NCBI GenBank assembly: GCA_021784755.1
Contig: JAJYHM010000003.1
Coordinates: forward strand, 1 to 38,419
DNA: 38,419 bases
Origin: Pseudomonadota bacterium
Lineage (GTDB): Bacteria; Pseudomonadota; Gammaproteobacteria; Acidiferrobacterales; Acidiferrobacteraceae
Direction of reading: 5' to 3'
Of the stretch, positions 1-11,458 are shown one piece after another; positions within the stretch are counted from its first letter, which is position 1, and every line of letters starts with the position of its first letter. The translations under genes were made by a program, and so were the position numbers. The notes below the pieces were generated by a model. It was not told the origin of the DNA. It did no database searches and saw only the letters and a list, made by a program, of their open reading frames with translations.

Positions 1-114
1 AAGGACCCCCTCATCGCCGTGAAGCTGACCCACGCGAAGAAGGGCGATCTCATCACCGTCGACTGGATCGACAACGAGGGCATGACCGGGCACGCCCAAA
101 CCCATGTGAGCTAG
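1..114 (+). CDS. soxZ: Probable SoxZ, C-terminal fragment (cut by window edge)
   Basis: The first 37 codons are open in frame 1 and end at TAG 112-114. The peptide has an immunoglobulin-like strand pattern ending in VDWIDNEGMTGHAQTHVS. This resembles the end of SoxZ, where a W-x-D-N-x-G turn precedes the last strand. SoxZ pairs with SoxY, which carries sulfur intermediates during periplasmic thiosulfate oxidation. Only the tail is visible, so the assignment rests on one short motif. The following gene is convergent and starts its stop codon 6 nt away. Alternative: another SoxZ-like or desulfoferrodoxin-type beta-sandwich protein. Confidence 0.55.
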   Translation, partial: KDPLIAVKLTHAKKGDLITVDWIDNEGMTGHAQTHVS

Positions 115-120
115 GAGGGA

Positions 121-1389
121 TCAGGGGTGGCCGGCGGCAAGCGCCGGCCATTCGCTCGCCCGGCCGTAGAGGTAGCCCTGCGCCCAGTCTATGCCGAGGT
201 CCTTGATAATGGCCGCCGTTTCGGCGGTTTCTATGCCCTCGGCGAGCGTTGTGATCTTCAATTCCTCGGCTATGCGCTGAATGCCGTGAATGATGGAGCG
301 CACCGTGGGTTCCTGTATGCGGCTGACCAAGCTTCCTTCGAGTTTCAAGAAGGAAAAGGGCAGGTCCGCGAGATATTGGAACGACGAGTAGCCGCTCCCG
401 AAGTCGTCTAGCGCGAGCTTCAAGCCGACGTTCACGAAACCCATGAGCATTTCGCGGGCATGCTGGCTATCCCCGAACAGTTCGCGTTCGGTGAGCTCGA
501 GGACCAGCGCCCTCCGCGTGTCCCCTTGGTGTTGGCAGGTCTCGCAGTACTTGGTCACGAGGGCCAACAGGTCTTGGACTGCTTCCGGATGGCGCAAGAG
601 GTCGGCCGAGATATTGACGAAATGCACAAGCGGCGCGCTGTCGTTCAAGGAGGAGATGCACCGGTCGAGGGTGGCGCGGATCACGCTTTGATCGATCTTG
701 TAGGTCAGCTGGAGGTGCTGGGAGACTTCAATGAATTCCTCGGCCGCCAGCAGACGCCCGTCCGGCAGGCGCATGCGCGCGAGGGCCTCTTCGGCCACGA
801 CTTGCCCCGTTTTTAGATTGATGATGGGTTGATAGGCGGCGATGATGCGCTGTTCGTGGAGTGCCGCCTCCAGGGCCGCCCCCATGCCGAGTACGCGTTT
901 TTGCACGATGGTGGCGCGCACCGCCCGATTACGGCCCGATCCTTTGGCGTGATAGAGCGCCGCCTCCACGGCATTCAGGAGATCTGTGGGCCCGCCCCCG
1001 TCCTGCGGAAAGCTCGCAACACCGAAGCTCGCCGTTATGTGGATGCGGCTCGTCTTCGACAGTATGACCAGTCGCTCGATGCGGTGACGTAGCCGCTCGA
1101 CGAGCGTGTCGACCTCGCCTGTTTCATTGACGACGCAGAGGAATTCGGGGCCGCCCCAGCGGCCTATGGAGGCATCGGGTCCCAGGACGTCTCGGAGTAC
1201 CTGGGCCACTTGGCGTAGCACCCGATCCGCGAATTCCCGTCCGAGGCTGTAATTTATGAGCTTGAAGCGGTCGATGTCACACAGTATCACCCCAAAGCGC
1301 TTTCCAAGCTCCATGCGCGTCGCTACGGTCTGTTGCAGCGCAGCTCGACTGGGGACGCTTATAGAATCGCCCAGGTCGGGCATTGACAT
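121..1389 (-). CDS. GGDEF-EAL protein, probable c-di-GMP phosphodiesterase with degenerate GGDEF
   Basis: This 422-aa cytoplasmic protein has no signal peptide, membrane segment or sensor domain. A GGDEF domain (about 10-155) keeps the metal-binding DID at 38-40, but its signature reads GGPEF (79-83), so cyclase activity is doubtful. The EAL domain (about 175-415) keeps EAL at 201-203, N259, E298/E301, the DDF of DDFGSGYSS at 328-330, K349, E384 and Q404. That is the metal and catalytic set expected of an active c-di-GMP hydrolase. A GAGGA stretch lies about 10 nt before ATG 1389. A close paralog with the same architecture and strand lies at 24425-25723. The partner process is not identifiable from context. 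Family call is firm; enzymatic direction is inferred. Confidence 0.9.
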   Translation of the reverse strand: MSMPDLGDSISVPSRAALQQTVATRMELGKRFGVILCDIDRFKLINYSLGREFADRVLRQVAQVLRDVLGPDASIGRWGGPEFLCVVNETGEVDTLVERLRHRIERLVILSKTSRIHITASFGVASFPQDGGGPTDLLNAVEAALYHAKGSGRNRAVRATIVQKRVLGMGAALEAALHEQRIIAAYQPIINLKTGQVVAEEALARMRLPDGRLLAAEEFIEVSQHLQLTYKIDQSVIRATLDRCISSLNDSAPLVHFVNISADLLRHPEAVQDLLALVTKYCETCQHQGDTRRALVLELTERELFGDSQHAREMLMGFVNVGLKLALDDFGSGYSSFQYLADLPFSFLKLEGSLVSRIQEPTVRSIIHGIQRIAEELKITTLAEGIETAETAAIIKDLGIDWAQGYLYGRASEWPALAAGHP

Positions 1390-1446
1390 AACGTCATTCC
1401 TCTAGTACGCAAAATTCGCTGATGTTTTTGGAGAGTTCAGCATACG

Positions 1447-2763
1447 TTAATGTACGGGCGCCCATCTGTCCAAAAGAAAATGAGCTCCATGATGCGATTC
1501 ATGCGCATCAAGCCAGCCCGCGCGTGCAAGCCGGGCCGCCCCCAGGGCGGCAGGCCGATCGGCGGCCAGGCTCACCGGGACCCTGAGCGCCTGTTCGCGG
1601 ATCGCACGCCAGGCGCTGTTCGCCGCTCCGCCGCCGGCCGTAACGACCCGCTGTAAGCGCGGCGCTCCATAGTGGGCGAGTAGGGCGTAGCCGCGTGCCT
1701 CAATGGCAGCAAGACCCTCGAGCAGCCCCTGGAGGAACACGCGATCGTCGCGGGGCCGCGGGCTAAGCCGCGGCGCAAGGCGTGGATTGCTCACGGGAAA
1801 TCGCTCGCCGGGCTTCAGGAGCGGGTAGTAATCAAGTTGGGGGGACGTGGCAAGCGGAAGCGTGGCCGAGAGTCGCGTGAGGGTCGGCCGGTCAAAGAAA
1901 TGGGCGAGCACCGCGGCCCCGCTATTGGAGGCGCCACCCACGAGCCAGGTGTGGGCGAGCCTGTGGCTGTAGATGCCGAATTCGGGGACCGATATGCGGT
2001 GCGCGCTTTCGATCTTCAGGACCAGTGTGGATCCGAGGGAGCTCACGCCACAGCCTGCGGGTAGCGATCCGAGCGCCAGGAAGGCGGCCGTGCTGTCGGT
2101 CGTGCCTGCGACTATGAGCGGCGCATCACGCAGGCCGAGACGGCGGGTGAAGGTCCGGCTCAGGGGTCCAAGCGGCGTGCCTGCCGGCACGACGTGCGGG
2201 AGGCGTAGGGCAAAGGGTGGCGCGCGCAGGATCGGCGCCCATGCCCCATCGAAACCGAGTTTCAGGGCGTTGTGTTCGTCCATGAGCCGGTGGTGGCCGA
2301 GCAGGGTGCCGGTCAGCCAAGGGGCCTGCGCCGTGACTCCGGCGCCCACGGGGGGCGCGCAATGTCGGGTGAGCCACAAGAGTTTGGCGAGGCCCCCGTA
2401 GGGGCCGGATGCCGGGCCTTCGGCGAGGCCGCCTGCGGCCAGCGCCGCCGCCTCAGACGTCGCCCGGCCATCATTATAGGCCAGGACGGGTGTGAGCGGA
2501 CGACCGCTCGTGGTATCGCAAAGGAAGGTCGTTCCCGAGGTCCCATCGATGGCGATGGCGGCGATATCGGTCGATGGTCGCCCTTGCCGGACCTGGGCTA
2601 TGAGCCGCAGGGTGTGGCGCAGCCATGTTGAGGGGCTCAAGGACTGACCCGTAGGCCACGCCTGCGCCAAGACCCCGCGCCGGCGCCCGGCTTCGTCCAG
2701 GAGGCCGACGCGCGCGCCTGATGTGCCAAGATCGATGCCGAGAAAGAGGCGTTCCCGATCCAC
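1447..2763 (-). CDS. FGGY-family carbohydrate kinase (pentulose kinase-like)
   Basis: A 438-aa protein of the ASKHA fold. The N-terminal phosphate loop is IDLGTSGARVGLLD (about 10-23), followed by AIDGTSGT and the YND motif in LAYNDGR. The C-terminal lobe has GTTDSTAAF, holding the likely catalytic Asp, then SLGSTLVLK and the adenine-site TAGGGAANSAW. The compact size and YND motif resemble the D-ribulose/xylulose kinase-like FGGY proteins of cyanobacteria and plants more than E. coli XylB (about 480-500 aa). It would phosphorylate a sugar with ATP in the cytoplasm; the substrate cannot be read from sequence. No sugar transporter or isomerase lies nearby. The start is 3 nt downstream of the queF stop, so the two are probably cotranscribed. 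Confidence 0.85.
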   Translation of the reverse strand: MDRERLFLGIDLGTSGARVGLLDEAGRRRGVLAQAWPTGQSLSPSTWLRHTLRLIAQVRQGRPSTDIAAIAIDGTSGTTFLCDTTSGRPLTPVLAYNDGRATSEAAALAAGGLAEGPASGPYGGLAKLLWLTRHCAPPVGAGVTAQAPWLTGTLLGHHRLMDEHNALKLGFDGAWAPILRAPPFALRLPHVVPAGTPLGPLSRTFTRRLGLRDAPLIVAGTTDSTAAFLALGSLPAGCGVSSLGSTLVLKIESAHRISVPEFGIYSHRLAHTWLVGGASNSGAAVLAHFFDRPTLTRLSATLPLATSPQLDYYPLLKPGERFPVSNPRLAPRLSPRPRDDRVFLQGLLEGLAAIEARGYALLAHYGAPRLQRVVTAGGGAANSAWRAIREQALRVPVSLAADRPAALGAARLARAGWLDAHESHHGAHFLLDRWAPVH

Positions 2764-2766
2764 TCG

Positions 2767-3183
2767 CTAGGCGCCAGTTCGCGCGAGTCCGGCGGGCGGC
2801 TGTCCATGGCGGGCCACCACCGTGGTGTAGAGGCCGCCGCGGACATTGAAGCGCGCCGTGAGCTCCATATAGCGGGGGATGGTGGCAGCTACCAAGTCGT
2901 CCAGAATGCGATTGGTGACGGCCTCATGAAAGGCTCCTTCGTTGCGATAGGACCAGATGTAAAGCTTGAGGGACTTGAGTTCTACGCAAGCCTCATCAGG
3001 CACGTAGACGAGCTCAAGCTCGGCGAAATCCGGCTGGCCGGTTTTTGGGCAGAGGCAGGTGAATTCCGGGATACGGATTTGGATCTGGTAGTCCCGTTCC
3101 GGGTTGGGGTTCGGGAAGGTATCGAGCCGCTTGGTGGGTTCGGTAGGCATTTCCGTCTCTAATGTGCTAGCTTTGCTGCCCAT
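2767..3183 (-). CDS. queF: NADPH-dependent 7-cyano-7-deazaguanine reductase QueF (short type)
   Basis: QueF reduces preQ0 to preQ1 in queuosine biosynthesis, using NADPH. This 138-aa protein is the single-domain type, unlike the two-domain enzyme of about 280 aa in E. coli. The catalytic Cys is C45 in [11 protein letters not shown], with D52 as the acid. The QueF substrate motif ELKSLKLY is at 68-75 and the FHE element at 85-87. ATG 3183 has an AGG five nt upstream; ATG 3150 (codon 12) is a possible alternative that removes a poorly typical N-terminus. It diverges from smc with only 21 bp between start codons, so the promoters must overlap coding sequence or one start is too early. Confidence 0.95.
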   Translation of the reverse strand: MGSKASTLETEMPTEPTKRLDTFPNPNPERDYQIQIRIPEFTCLCPKTGQPDFAELELVYVPDEACVELKSLKLYIWSYRNEGAFHEAVTNRILDDLVAATIPRYMELTARFNVRGGLYTTVVARHGQPPAGLARTGA

Positions 3184-3204
3184 TGTAGCCTATCCCGATG
3201 TGTC

Positions 3205-6200
3205 ATGCGCTTAAAGAAGATCAAGCTCGCAGGCTTTAAATCCTTCGTCGACCCGACCACGGTGCCCGTGGCCGCCAATCTCGTCGGCATCGTCGGGCCG
3301 AACGGCTGCGGCAAGTCCAACATCATCGACGCCGTGCGCTGGGTCATGGGCGAAAGCTCAGCGCGCCAACTGCGTGGTGACACCCTGGCCGATGTGATCT
3401 TCAGCGGGTCGACGAGTCGCAAGCCTGTGAGCCAGGCCTCGGTCGAGCTCGTATTCGACAATAGCGAAGGCCGGGCGGCCGGCGAGTATGCCCGGTACGC
3501 GGAGATCGTCGTGCGGCGCGAGGCCTCGCGCGACGGCTCGTCGGATTATTTCCTGAACAAGACGCGCTGTCGCAGAAAGGACATCACGGATCTTTTTCTC
3601 GGGACGGGCCTTGGGCCGCGCGCCTATTCCATCATCGAGCAGGGCATGATCTCGCGCATCGTCGAGGCGCGGCCGGAGGATCTGCGGCTGTTCCTCGAGG
3701 AGGCTGCGGGCATCTCGCGTTACAAGGAGCGGCGGCGGGAGACCGAAACCCGCCTGCGGCATGTCCGTGAGAACCTCGAGCGCTTGGACGATACCCGGGG
3801 TGAGCTCGAAACCCAGATTAATCGATTGAAGCGGCAGGCGGCGGCCGCGCAAAACTACAAGGTGTGGCGCGAGCGGGAGCGAGAGTTGCGGCTTTCCCAG
3901 GCCGGCGCGAAGTTTCGTCATCTGACGCAAGAGATCGCAAGCGCTGAAGCGGCCGTGGCGCAGTCGGCGACCGGGGTCGAGGCCGAAATGGCCAAGCAAC
4001 GGGCCCTGGAAAACGAGACCGAGGGGCTGCACGTCGCGCGGGATGAGGCCGTTGAAGTGGTGCGGGTCGCGCGCGAGCGGGCCTACGCGGCGAGCGCTGA
4101 GGTGACCCGGCGCGAACAAGAGATATCGCATGCCCGCACCTTGATCGCCGAGCGGCGCGCCGAACAGCACAACATAGCGACCCAATGCGAGCGCCTAGAT
4201 AAGGAATTGGCGGCAGATTCGGCGCAGGAACAGGCGCTGTCACAGGAGATTTCCGAGCTTGCGCCGGCGCAGGAACAGGCGCTCGCCGAGGAGCGGGTAG
4301 CCGCGCAGACGCAACGCGAAGCCGAGGGGGCATTGGATGCCTGGCGGCGCGCGTTCGAAGCCGCAGGGATCGAGGCTCAGGGCCCGGTGCGGGCAAGTGC
4401 CGCCGCCCGGAGCGAGATGGCACGACTGGTCGCTCGTGGCGAGGAGCTTGGGCGGCGCAAGACGCGTCTGGAGGGGGAGGCCCAGAGTGTCGCCGCCGCT
4501 TCCGCCGCAGGCTTGAACTTGCTCACCGAGGCCTCGCAATTGGCGGACCGGGATTACGAAGACGCCAAGGAACGTCTGAGCGGTCTTGAGGAACGCCTAG
4601 TCGCGCAGCGCCAATCCCTGGAAAAGGTGACCCACGAGGTCGCCGAGCAGGCCGGGACTGTGAAGGCTGCGGAAGCGCGACTGTCGTCCTTGCGCGGTGT
4701 GCAGGCCCAGGCTTTGCGCACGGGCCATGAGGTGTTGGGGCGCTGGACGCGTGAGCACGGCCTTGCGGATGCGCCGCGGCTTGCGACCCGCCTGGATGTC
4801 GACAGTGGCTGGGAGCGGGCCGTCGAGCGCTGGCTCGGGACCAAGATCGCGGCGGTATGTGTGCCTTTGGGTACGGTGACGGCAGAGCGAGTCGCGCCGC
4901 TGGAAAAGACCCCGGTGGTGTTGTTCGAGCCGCAGGCGACGAGCGACGAGGACCTGTCCGCAGGGCTTGGCGCGAAGGTGCGCGCGCCCTTTGCGGTCGG
5001 CGGCCTCTTTGGCGGGGCGCGCCCGGTCGCATCGCTGGCAGAGGCGCTCGCCTTGCGGGCGGGACTTTCGGTGAACGAGACGCTGGTCACGCCCGAAGGG
5101 GTATGCGTCGGTCGCGACGTCATAAGTTTTGCGGGCGAGAATGACGAGCGCGCCGGGGTGTTGGCGCGTGAACGCGAGATCGCGGAGTGGGCACGTCGTG
5201 AGGCGGAAGCTCGGCGCGCCCTGACAGTCGCTGAGCGTGCGCGTGACAGCGCTCGCGCCGAGCTTCAGGTTCTCGAAGGACAACGAACCGAGGCACGCCG
5301 CGGCTTGGACCGCTGCGCGGATGTGCGGACCAAGGCGCATGGTGCGCTCGAGCGGGCGCAGGCGGAAGAGCAAAGCCGCGCCGCGCGCCATAGCCGCCTG
5401 CTTGCGGAGCTCGAGGAGGTCAAGAGGGAGCTTACTGCGTGCACCGCGGAGCGCGAGCAGGCAGCACTCGAGGAAAGTCGAGCTCGTGAGGCAGCAGCGC
5501 GCAGCGAGGCGGCGCTCGCGGCGCTAGGCCAAGAGCGTGAGACGCACCAGGCGGCGCTCGAACGCGCGCGCGCGGCATTGCGCGCGGCTGGTGAAAAACG
5601 GCATAGGTTGGCGATGTCGCTTCAGCAGGCCAGCACGGCCCGCGAAGGGTTGCGCGAGCGGCTCACGCGCGCGCGAGCGGAACTTGGGCGTCTCGGCGAA
5701 CGGCGGGAAGGCGTGGCGCGCCAGATCGAGGAGGCGCTGGTCGCCGAGCAGGAGCCCAAGCGCGATCTCGACCGGCTGCTCGAGGAGCGGTCGGCGGCGC
5801 AGGTTACGCTTGCCTCTTCCGAACAGGATTTGCAAGGGAAGGAGCAAGCCCTGCGGGGTGCCGAAGGGCTGCGCCATGGCGTGGATGCGGCTGTGCGCGA
5901 GGCGCAGGAGACGTTGAATACGAAGCGACTCCTAGCGCATGAGCTGACCGTGCGCCGCGATGCGCTGGTAGACGGTCTGCGCGCCCAGGGTGTGGCGGAT
6001 GATATCCAACAGCTCGCGCAGACCTTGGGTGACAACATTGACCTCGCGGGCCTCGAGCGGGAACTTGCCGATATCGGCGAGCGCATCACCAAGCTCGGGG
6101 CCGTCAACCTTATGGCCATCGAAGAATTCGAAGAGCAGTCGCGCCGCAAGGAATTCCTGGACAAGCAGCATGCCGACCTGGCGGAGGCCGTGGCCCTCTT

Positions 6201-6723
6201 GGACGAGGCGATCCATAAGATCGATCGGGAGACGCGCAGCCGCTTCAAGGAGACATTCGAGCGGGTCAATGAGGATTTCAAGGCCTTCTTCCCGCGGCTC
6301 TTTGGCGGTGGCGACGCGCAACTTTTGCTAAGCAGTGATGATCTCCTGGAAACCGGGGTGACCGTCATGGCGCGTCCGCCCGGCAAGCGCAACAGTACGA
6401 TCCATCTGCTATCGGGTGGCGAGAAGGCGCTAGTTGCCGTATCGCTTGTGTTTGCCTTGTTTGCCTTGAATCCGGCGCCGTTTTGTTTTCTCGACGAGGT
6501 TGATGCGCCGCTCGATGAGGCCAACGTGGGGCGCTTCGCGGAGACCCTGAAGGAATTGGCGAAAAAGAGCCAGCTCCTTTTTATAACGCATAACAAGATC
6601 ACGATGGAGGCGGCCGAGGTATTACTCGGTGTAACGACCGCGGAGCCTGGCGTGTCGCGGCTCGTCAGTGTCGATATGGAAGAGGCCCTCGGTATGGTGG
6701 CCAAGCAGACTGCGGAGGTCTGA
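3205..6723 (+). CDS. smc: Chromosome segregation protein SMC
   Basis: A 1172-aa condensin ATPase that compacts and resolves chromosomes as a dimer with ScpA and ScpB. The N-terminal head has Walker A GPNGCGKSN at 31-39. Two long coiled coils rich in Glu, Arg and Ala (about 170-510 and 670-1010) flank a globular hinge (about 515-650, including LADAPRLATRLDVDSGWERA). The C-terminal head has the ABC signature LSGGE at 1069-1073 and Walker B FCFLDE at 1093-1098, then the D-loop. Length matches the family. It heads an smc-zipA-ligA operon, with zipA starting 3 nt after the stop. Its partners scpA and scpB lie at 15590-17025. SMC plus ScpAB, not MukBEF, is the expected system in gammaproteobacteria outside the enteric lineage. 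Confidence 0.98.
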   Translation: MRLKKIKLAGFKSFVDPTTVPVAANLVGIVGPNGCGKSNIIDAVRWVMGESSARQLRGDTLADVIFSGSTSRKPVSQASVELVFDNSEGRAAGEYARYAEIVVRREASRDGSSDYFLNKTRCRRKDITDLFLGTGLGPRAYSIIEQGMISRIVEARPEDLRLFLEEAAGISRYKERRRETETRLRHVRENLERLDDTRGELETQINRLKRQAAAAQNYKVWRERERELRLSQAGAKFRHLTQEIASAEAAVAQSATGVEAEMAKQRALENETEGLHVARDEAVEVVRVARERAYAASAEVTRREQEISHARTLIAERRAEQHNIATQCERLDKELAADSAQEQALSQEISELAPAQEQALAEERVAAQTQREAEGALDAWRRAFEAAGIEAQGPVRASAAARSEMARLVARGEELGRRKTRLEGEAQSVAAASAAGLNLLTEASQLADRDYEDAKERLSGLEERLVAQRQSLEKVTHEVAEQAGTVKAAEARLSSLRGVQAQALRTGHEVLGRWTREHGLADAPRLATRLDVDSGWERAVERWLGTKIAAVCVPLGTVTAERVAPLEKTPVVLFEPQATSDEDLSAGLGAKVRAPFAVGGLFGGARPVASLAEALALRAGLSVNETLVTPEGVCVGRDVISFAGENDERAGVLAREREIAEWARREAEARRALTVAERARDSARAELQVLEGQRTEARRGLDRCADVRTKAHGALERAQAEEQSRAARHSRLLAELEEVKRELTACTAEREQAALEESRAREAAARSEAALAALGQERETHQAALERARAALRAAGEKRHRLAMSLQQASTAREGLRERLTRARAELGRLGERREGVARQIEEALVAEQEPKRDLDRLLEERSAAQVTLASSEQDLQGKEQALRGAEGLRHGVDAAVREAQETLNTKRLLAHELTVRRDALVDGLRAQGVADDIQQLAQTLGDNIDLAGLERELADIGERITKLGAVNLMAIEEFEEQSRRKEFLDKQHADLAEAVALLDEAIHKIDRETRSRFKETFERVNEDFKAFFPRLFGGGDAQLLLSSDDLLETGVTVMARPPGKRNSTIHLLSGGEKALVAVSLVFALFALNPAPFCFLDEVDAPLDEANVGRFAETLKELAKKSQLLFITHNKITMEAAEVLLGVTTAEPGVSRLVSVDMEEALGMVAKQTAEV

Positions 6724-6726
6724 GCC

Positions 6727-9851
<3,125 letters not shown>

Positions 9852-9874
9852 TCGATCGCCCGACGCGCCCTTCT

Positions 9875-10708
9875 TCACGAAGTCGGGGCGTAGCGGATAT
9901 CCGCTTTATGGCGCATCGCGGCCATCATGTTATCGACGCTCTGCTGTTCGAGCGATCGGTAGAGACGGGTTTCGACTGCACTGAACGACGGTGGCGTGTA
10001 GGGGCGTTTGGCCTGGAGTTCGATGATGTGCCAGCCAAAGCGCGTCTTGATTGGTTGCGGCGCGATTTGTCCGGGTCGCAACTGGATCAGCGCGCGGTAG
10101 AACGATGGGAGCACATCGGCGGCACTGAACCAGCCGAGCTCACCGCCCTTGTCTGCGGACGGGCCGTCCAGGGAATAGCGGCGCGCAAGCACCGAGAAAG
10201 GCACCCCGTGGTGAAGTTTTTGGAGGATACTCAAGGCCTCGGTGCGCGTTGCAACGAGGATGTTGCGGGCCTCGTATTCTTCGTGCGGCGTGGTCAGAAT
10301 GTTTTTTCGGTAAAGGGCCTTGATGGCGCTCATGGGGACCCGATGGGTCGCCAGGAAGCGCTTCAGCAGGGCGCGCGCGAGGATGTTCTCGCGATCTTCC
10401 TTCAAGGCCACGTGCACTGCCGCCGTGCGCTCCAGTCCGGCCTTACGCGCAGCCTGCGCGAGCAGAACGCGGTTTATGAGTTCATTTAGGACGACCCTCC
10501 GGGCTTGCGGGTTGTCGGGGAGGGAGGGCTCCTGGAGCTCGCGTGCCCGAATGTAGTCGCGGTAATCGCGCTCGGTGATGCGCTCGCCGTTGACAGTAGC
10601 AAGCGTCGTGCTCTTGTCGATCGTGACGTGGTGCTGGCAGCCCGCGAGGAGTGCAGCGCCGATGACCACGACCGGAAGCCAGGGATGCGCGAGATGAGGC
10701 CTTAACAT
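9875..10708 (-). CDS. Lipoprotein parvulin-type peptidyl-prolyl isomerase (SurA/PrsA-like)
   Basis: A 277-aa exported protein. The N-terminus has a hydrophobic signal (about 9-23) ending in the lipobox LLAGC with acylated Cys at 24, so it is probably membrane-anchored and periplasmic. A SurA-N-like chaperone region (about 35-125) begins ATVNGERITERDYRDYIRAR. The parvulin domain (about 140-235) has the typical VLARRYSLDGPSADKGGELGWF and a closing FGWHIIELQAKRP. The expected role is proline isomerisation or chaperoning of exported and outer-membrane proteins. It starts 6 nt after bolA in a yciI-bolA-PPIase set; I recall this order from other proteobacteria. Exact subfamily is uncertain. Confidence 0.9.
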   Translation of the reverse strand: MLRPHLAHPWLPVVVIGAALLAGCQHHVTIDKSTTLATVNGERITERDYRDYIRARELQEPSLPDNPQARRVVLNELINRVLLAQAARKAGLERTAAVHVALKEDRENILARALLKRFLATHRVPMSAIKALYRKNILTTPHEEYEARNILVATRTEALSILQKLHHGVPFSVLARRYSLDGPSADKGGELGWFSAADVLPSFYRALIQLRPGQIAPQPIKTRFGWHIIELQAKRPYTPPSFSAVETRLYRSLEQQSVDNMMAAMRHKADIRYAPTS

Positions 10709-10714
10709 AGAGGT

Positions 10715-10975
10715 TTAGATATCTCCGGGGATCAGCGCGCGAATCGAGAGGGCGTGGATCTCTTTGCGAAGGGAGGCTAGGGCATCGTAGACCATACGGT
10801 GCCGCTCGAGCAGCCCCTGTTCGCGGAATCGGTCGCTCACGATCAGGACGCTGTAATGGCCACCGTCACCCGCTCCGGCGTGACCCACATGCTGAAGGGA
10901 GTCATCGGTCACCAGAAGCTCCTCAGGTGCGAAAGCGTCCTTGAGTCGGGCCTCGATCGCATCTCTCAGGCTCAC
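10715..10975 (-). CDS. bolA: BolA family protein
   Basis: An 86-aa protein with the BolA alpha-beta fold: an N-terminal helix RDAIEARLKDAF, the strand-turn HVGHAGAGDGGHYSVLIVS, and the helix-turn LERHRMVYDAL preceding EIHALSIRALIP. BolA proteins bind monothiol glutaredoxins through shared iron-sulfur clusters, and some act in stress-related regulation. The conserved His in ERHRMVY and the C-terminal HALSI strand are present. Its start overlaps the yciI stop by 4 nt (ATGA), and the downstream isomerase gene follows after 6 nt. Whether it works with a glutaredoxin here cannot be judged, as none is in the window. Confidence 0.93.
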   Translation of the reverse strand: MSLRDAIEARLKDAFAPEELLVTDDSLQHVGHAGAGDGGHYSVLIVSDRFREQGLLERHRMVYDALASLRKEIHALSIRALIPGDI

Positions 10976-11271
10976 GGGAGCACCTGGCGGAAGGGCCGTA
11001 CGGCCACGTCTTCGTAGACGGCCGCCAGCACATAGGGATCCTCGTCAATCCAGGCGCGCGCCGCGACAAGCGACGGGAATTCGGCAACGATGAGGCTTGC
11101 GCTGTAGCCGGCCGGCCCTGGGTCTGGGCTATCGACCGCGGGACATGGGCCCGCCAATACCAAGCGCCCCTCATTCAGTAGGATACGCAGGCGATCCAGG
11201 TGGGCTGCTCGTGCCGCCTCGCGCCGCGACCCGCTATCCGCCGCGATCGTCCCCAAGATCATATACAGCAT
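10972..11271 (-). CDS. yciI: YciI-family protein
   Basis: A 99-aa single-domain protein with a ferredoxin-like fold. Visible family landmarks are RAAHLDRLRILLNEGRLVLAG (His in the pocket), a short loop, then SLIVAEFPSLVAARAWIDEDPYV and YEDVAVRPF. The pocket His-Asp pair is typical, but no general reaction is established for the family. I chose ATG 11271 over an upstream in-frame start at 11304 because GGGAGAG lies 9 nt before it and the family begins with MLY-type residues. It is the first gene of yciI-bolA-PPIase and overlaps bolA by 4 nt. Confidence 0.9.
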   Translation of the reverse strand: MLYMILGTIAADSGSRREAARAAHLDRLRILLNEGRLVLAGPCPAVDSPDPGPAGYSASLIVAEFPSLVAARAWIDEDPYVLAAVYEDVAVRPFRQVLP

Positions 11272-11409
11272 AACGCGCCTCTCCCAAATCGCGTGCACGG
11301 CCACATCGAGCCGTAGCGCGTATCCTATGCGTCCTATTGGCGGGAATAAAGGGTTTTGGGGTCTTTTGGCGATTCTTTTTGCGATACGCAGGTGTTTTTA
11401 CGGGAACGA

Positions 11410-11449
11410 CCGCAGCGTGCGGCGCGGGCCGGACCTGGGGGTCCCGGCC
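11410..11449 (-). terminator. Tandem GC-rich hairpins after the 11459-12190 gene
   Basis: Two stems lie just beyond the stop codon at 11459. The first pairs 11427-11435 with 11440-11449 (GGCCGGACC against GGTCCCGGCC, one bulged C, TGGG loop). The second pairs 11410-11414 with 11418-11422 (CCGCA/TGCGG, GCG loop). There is no clear U-run immediately after either stem, so intrinsic termination is a guess. The rest of 11272-11458 holds no gene that I can support. Confidence 0.35.
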
Positions 11450-11458
11450 ATGGCGGCC

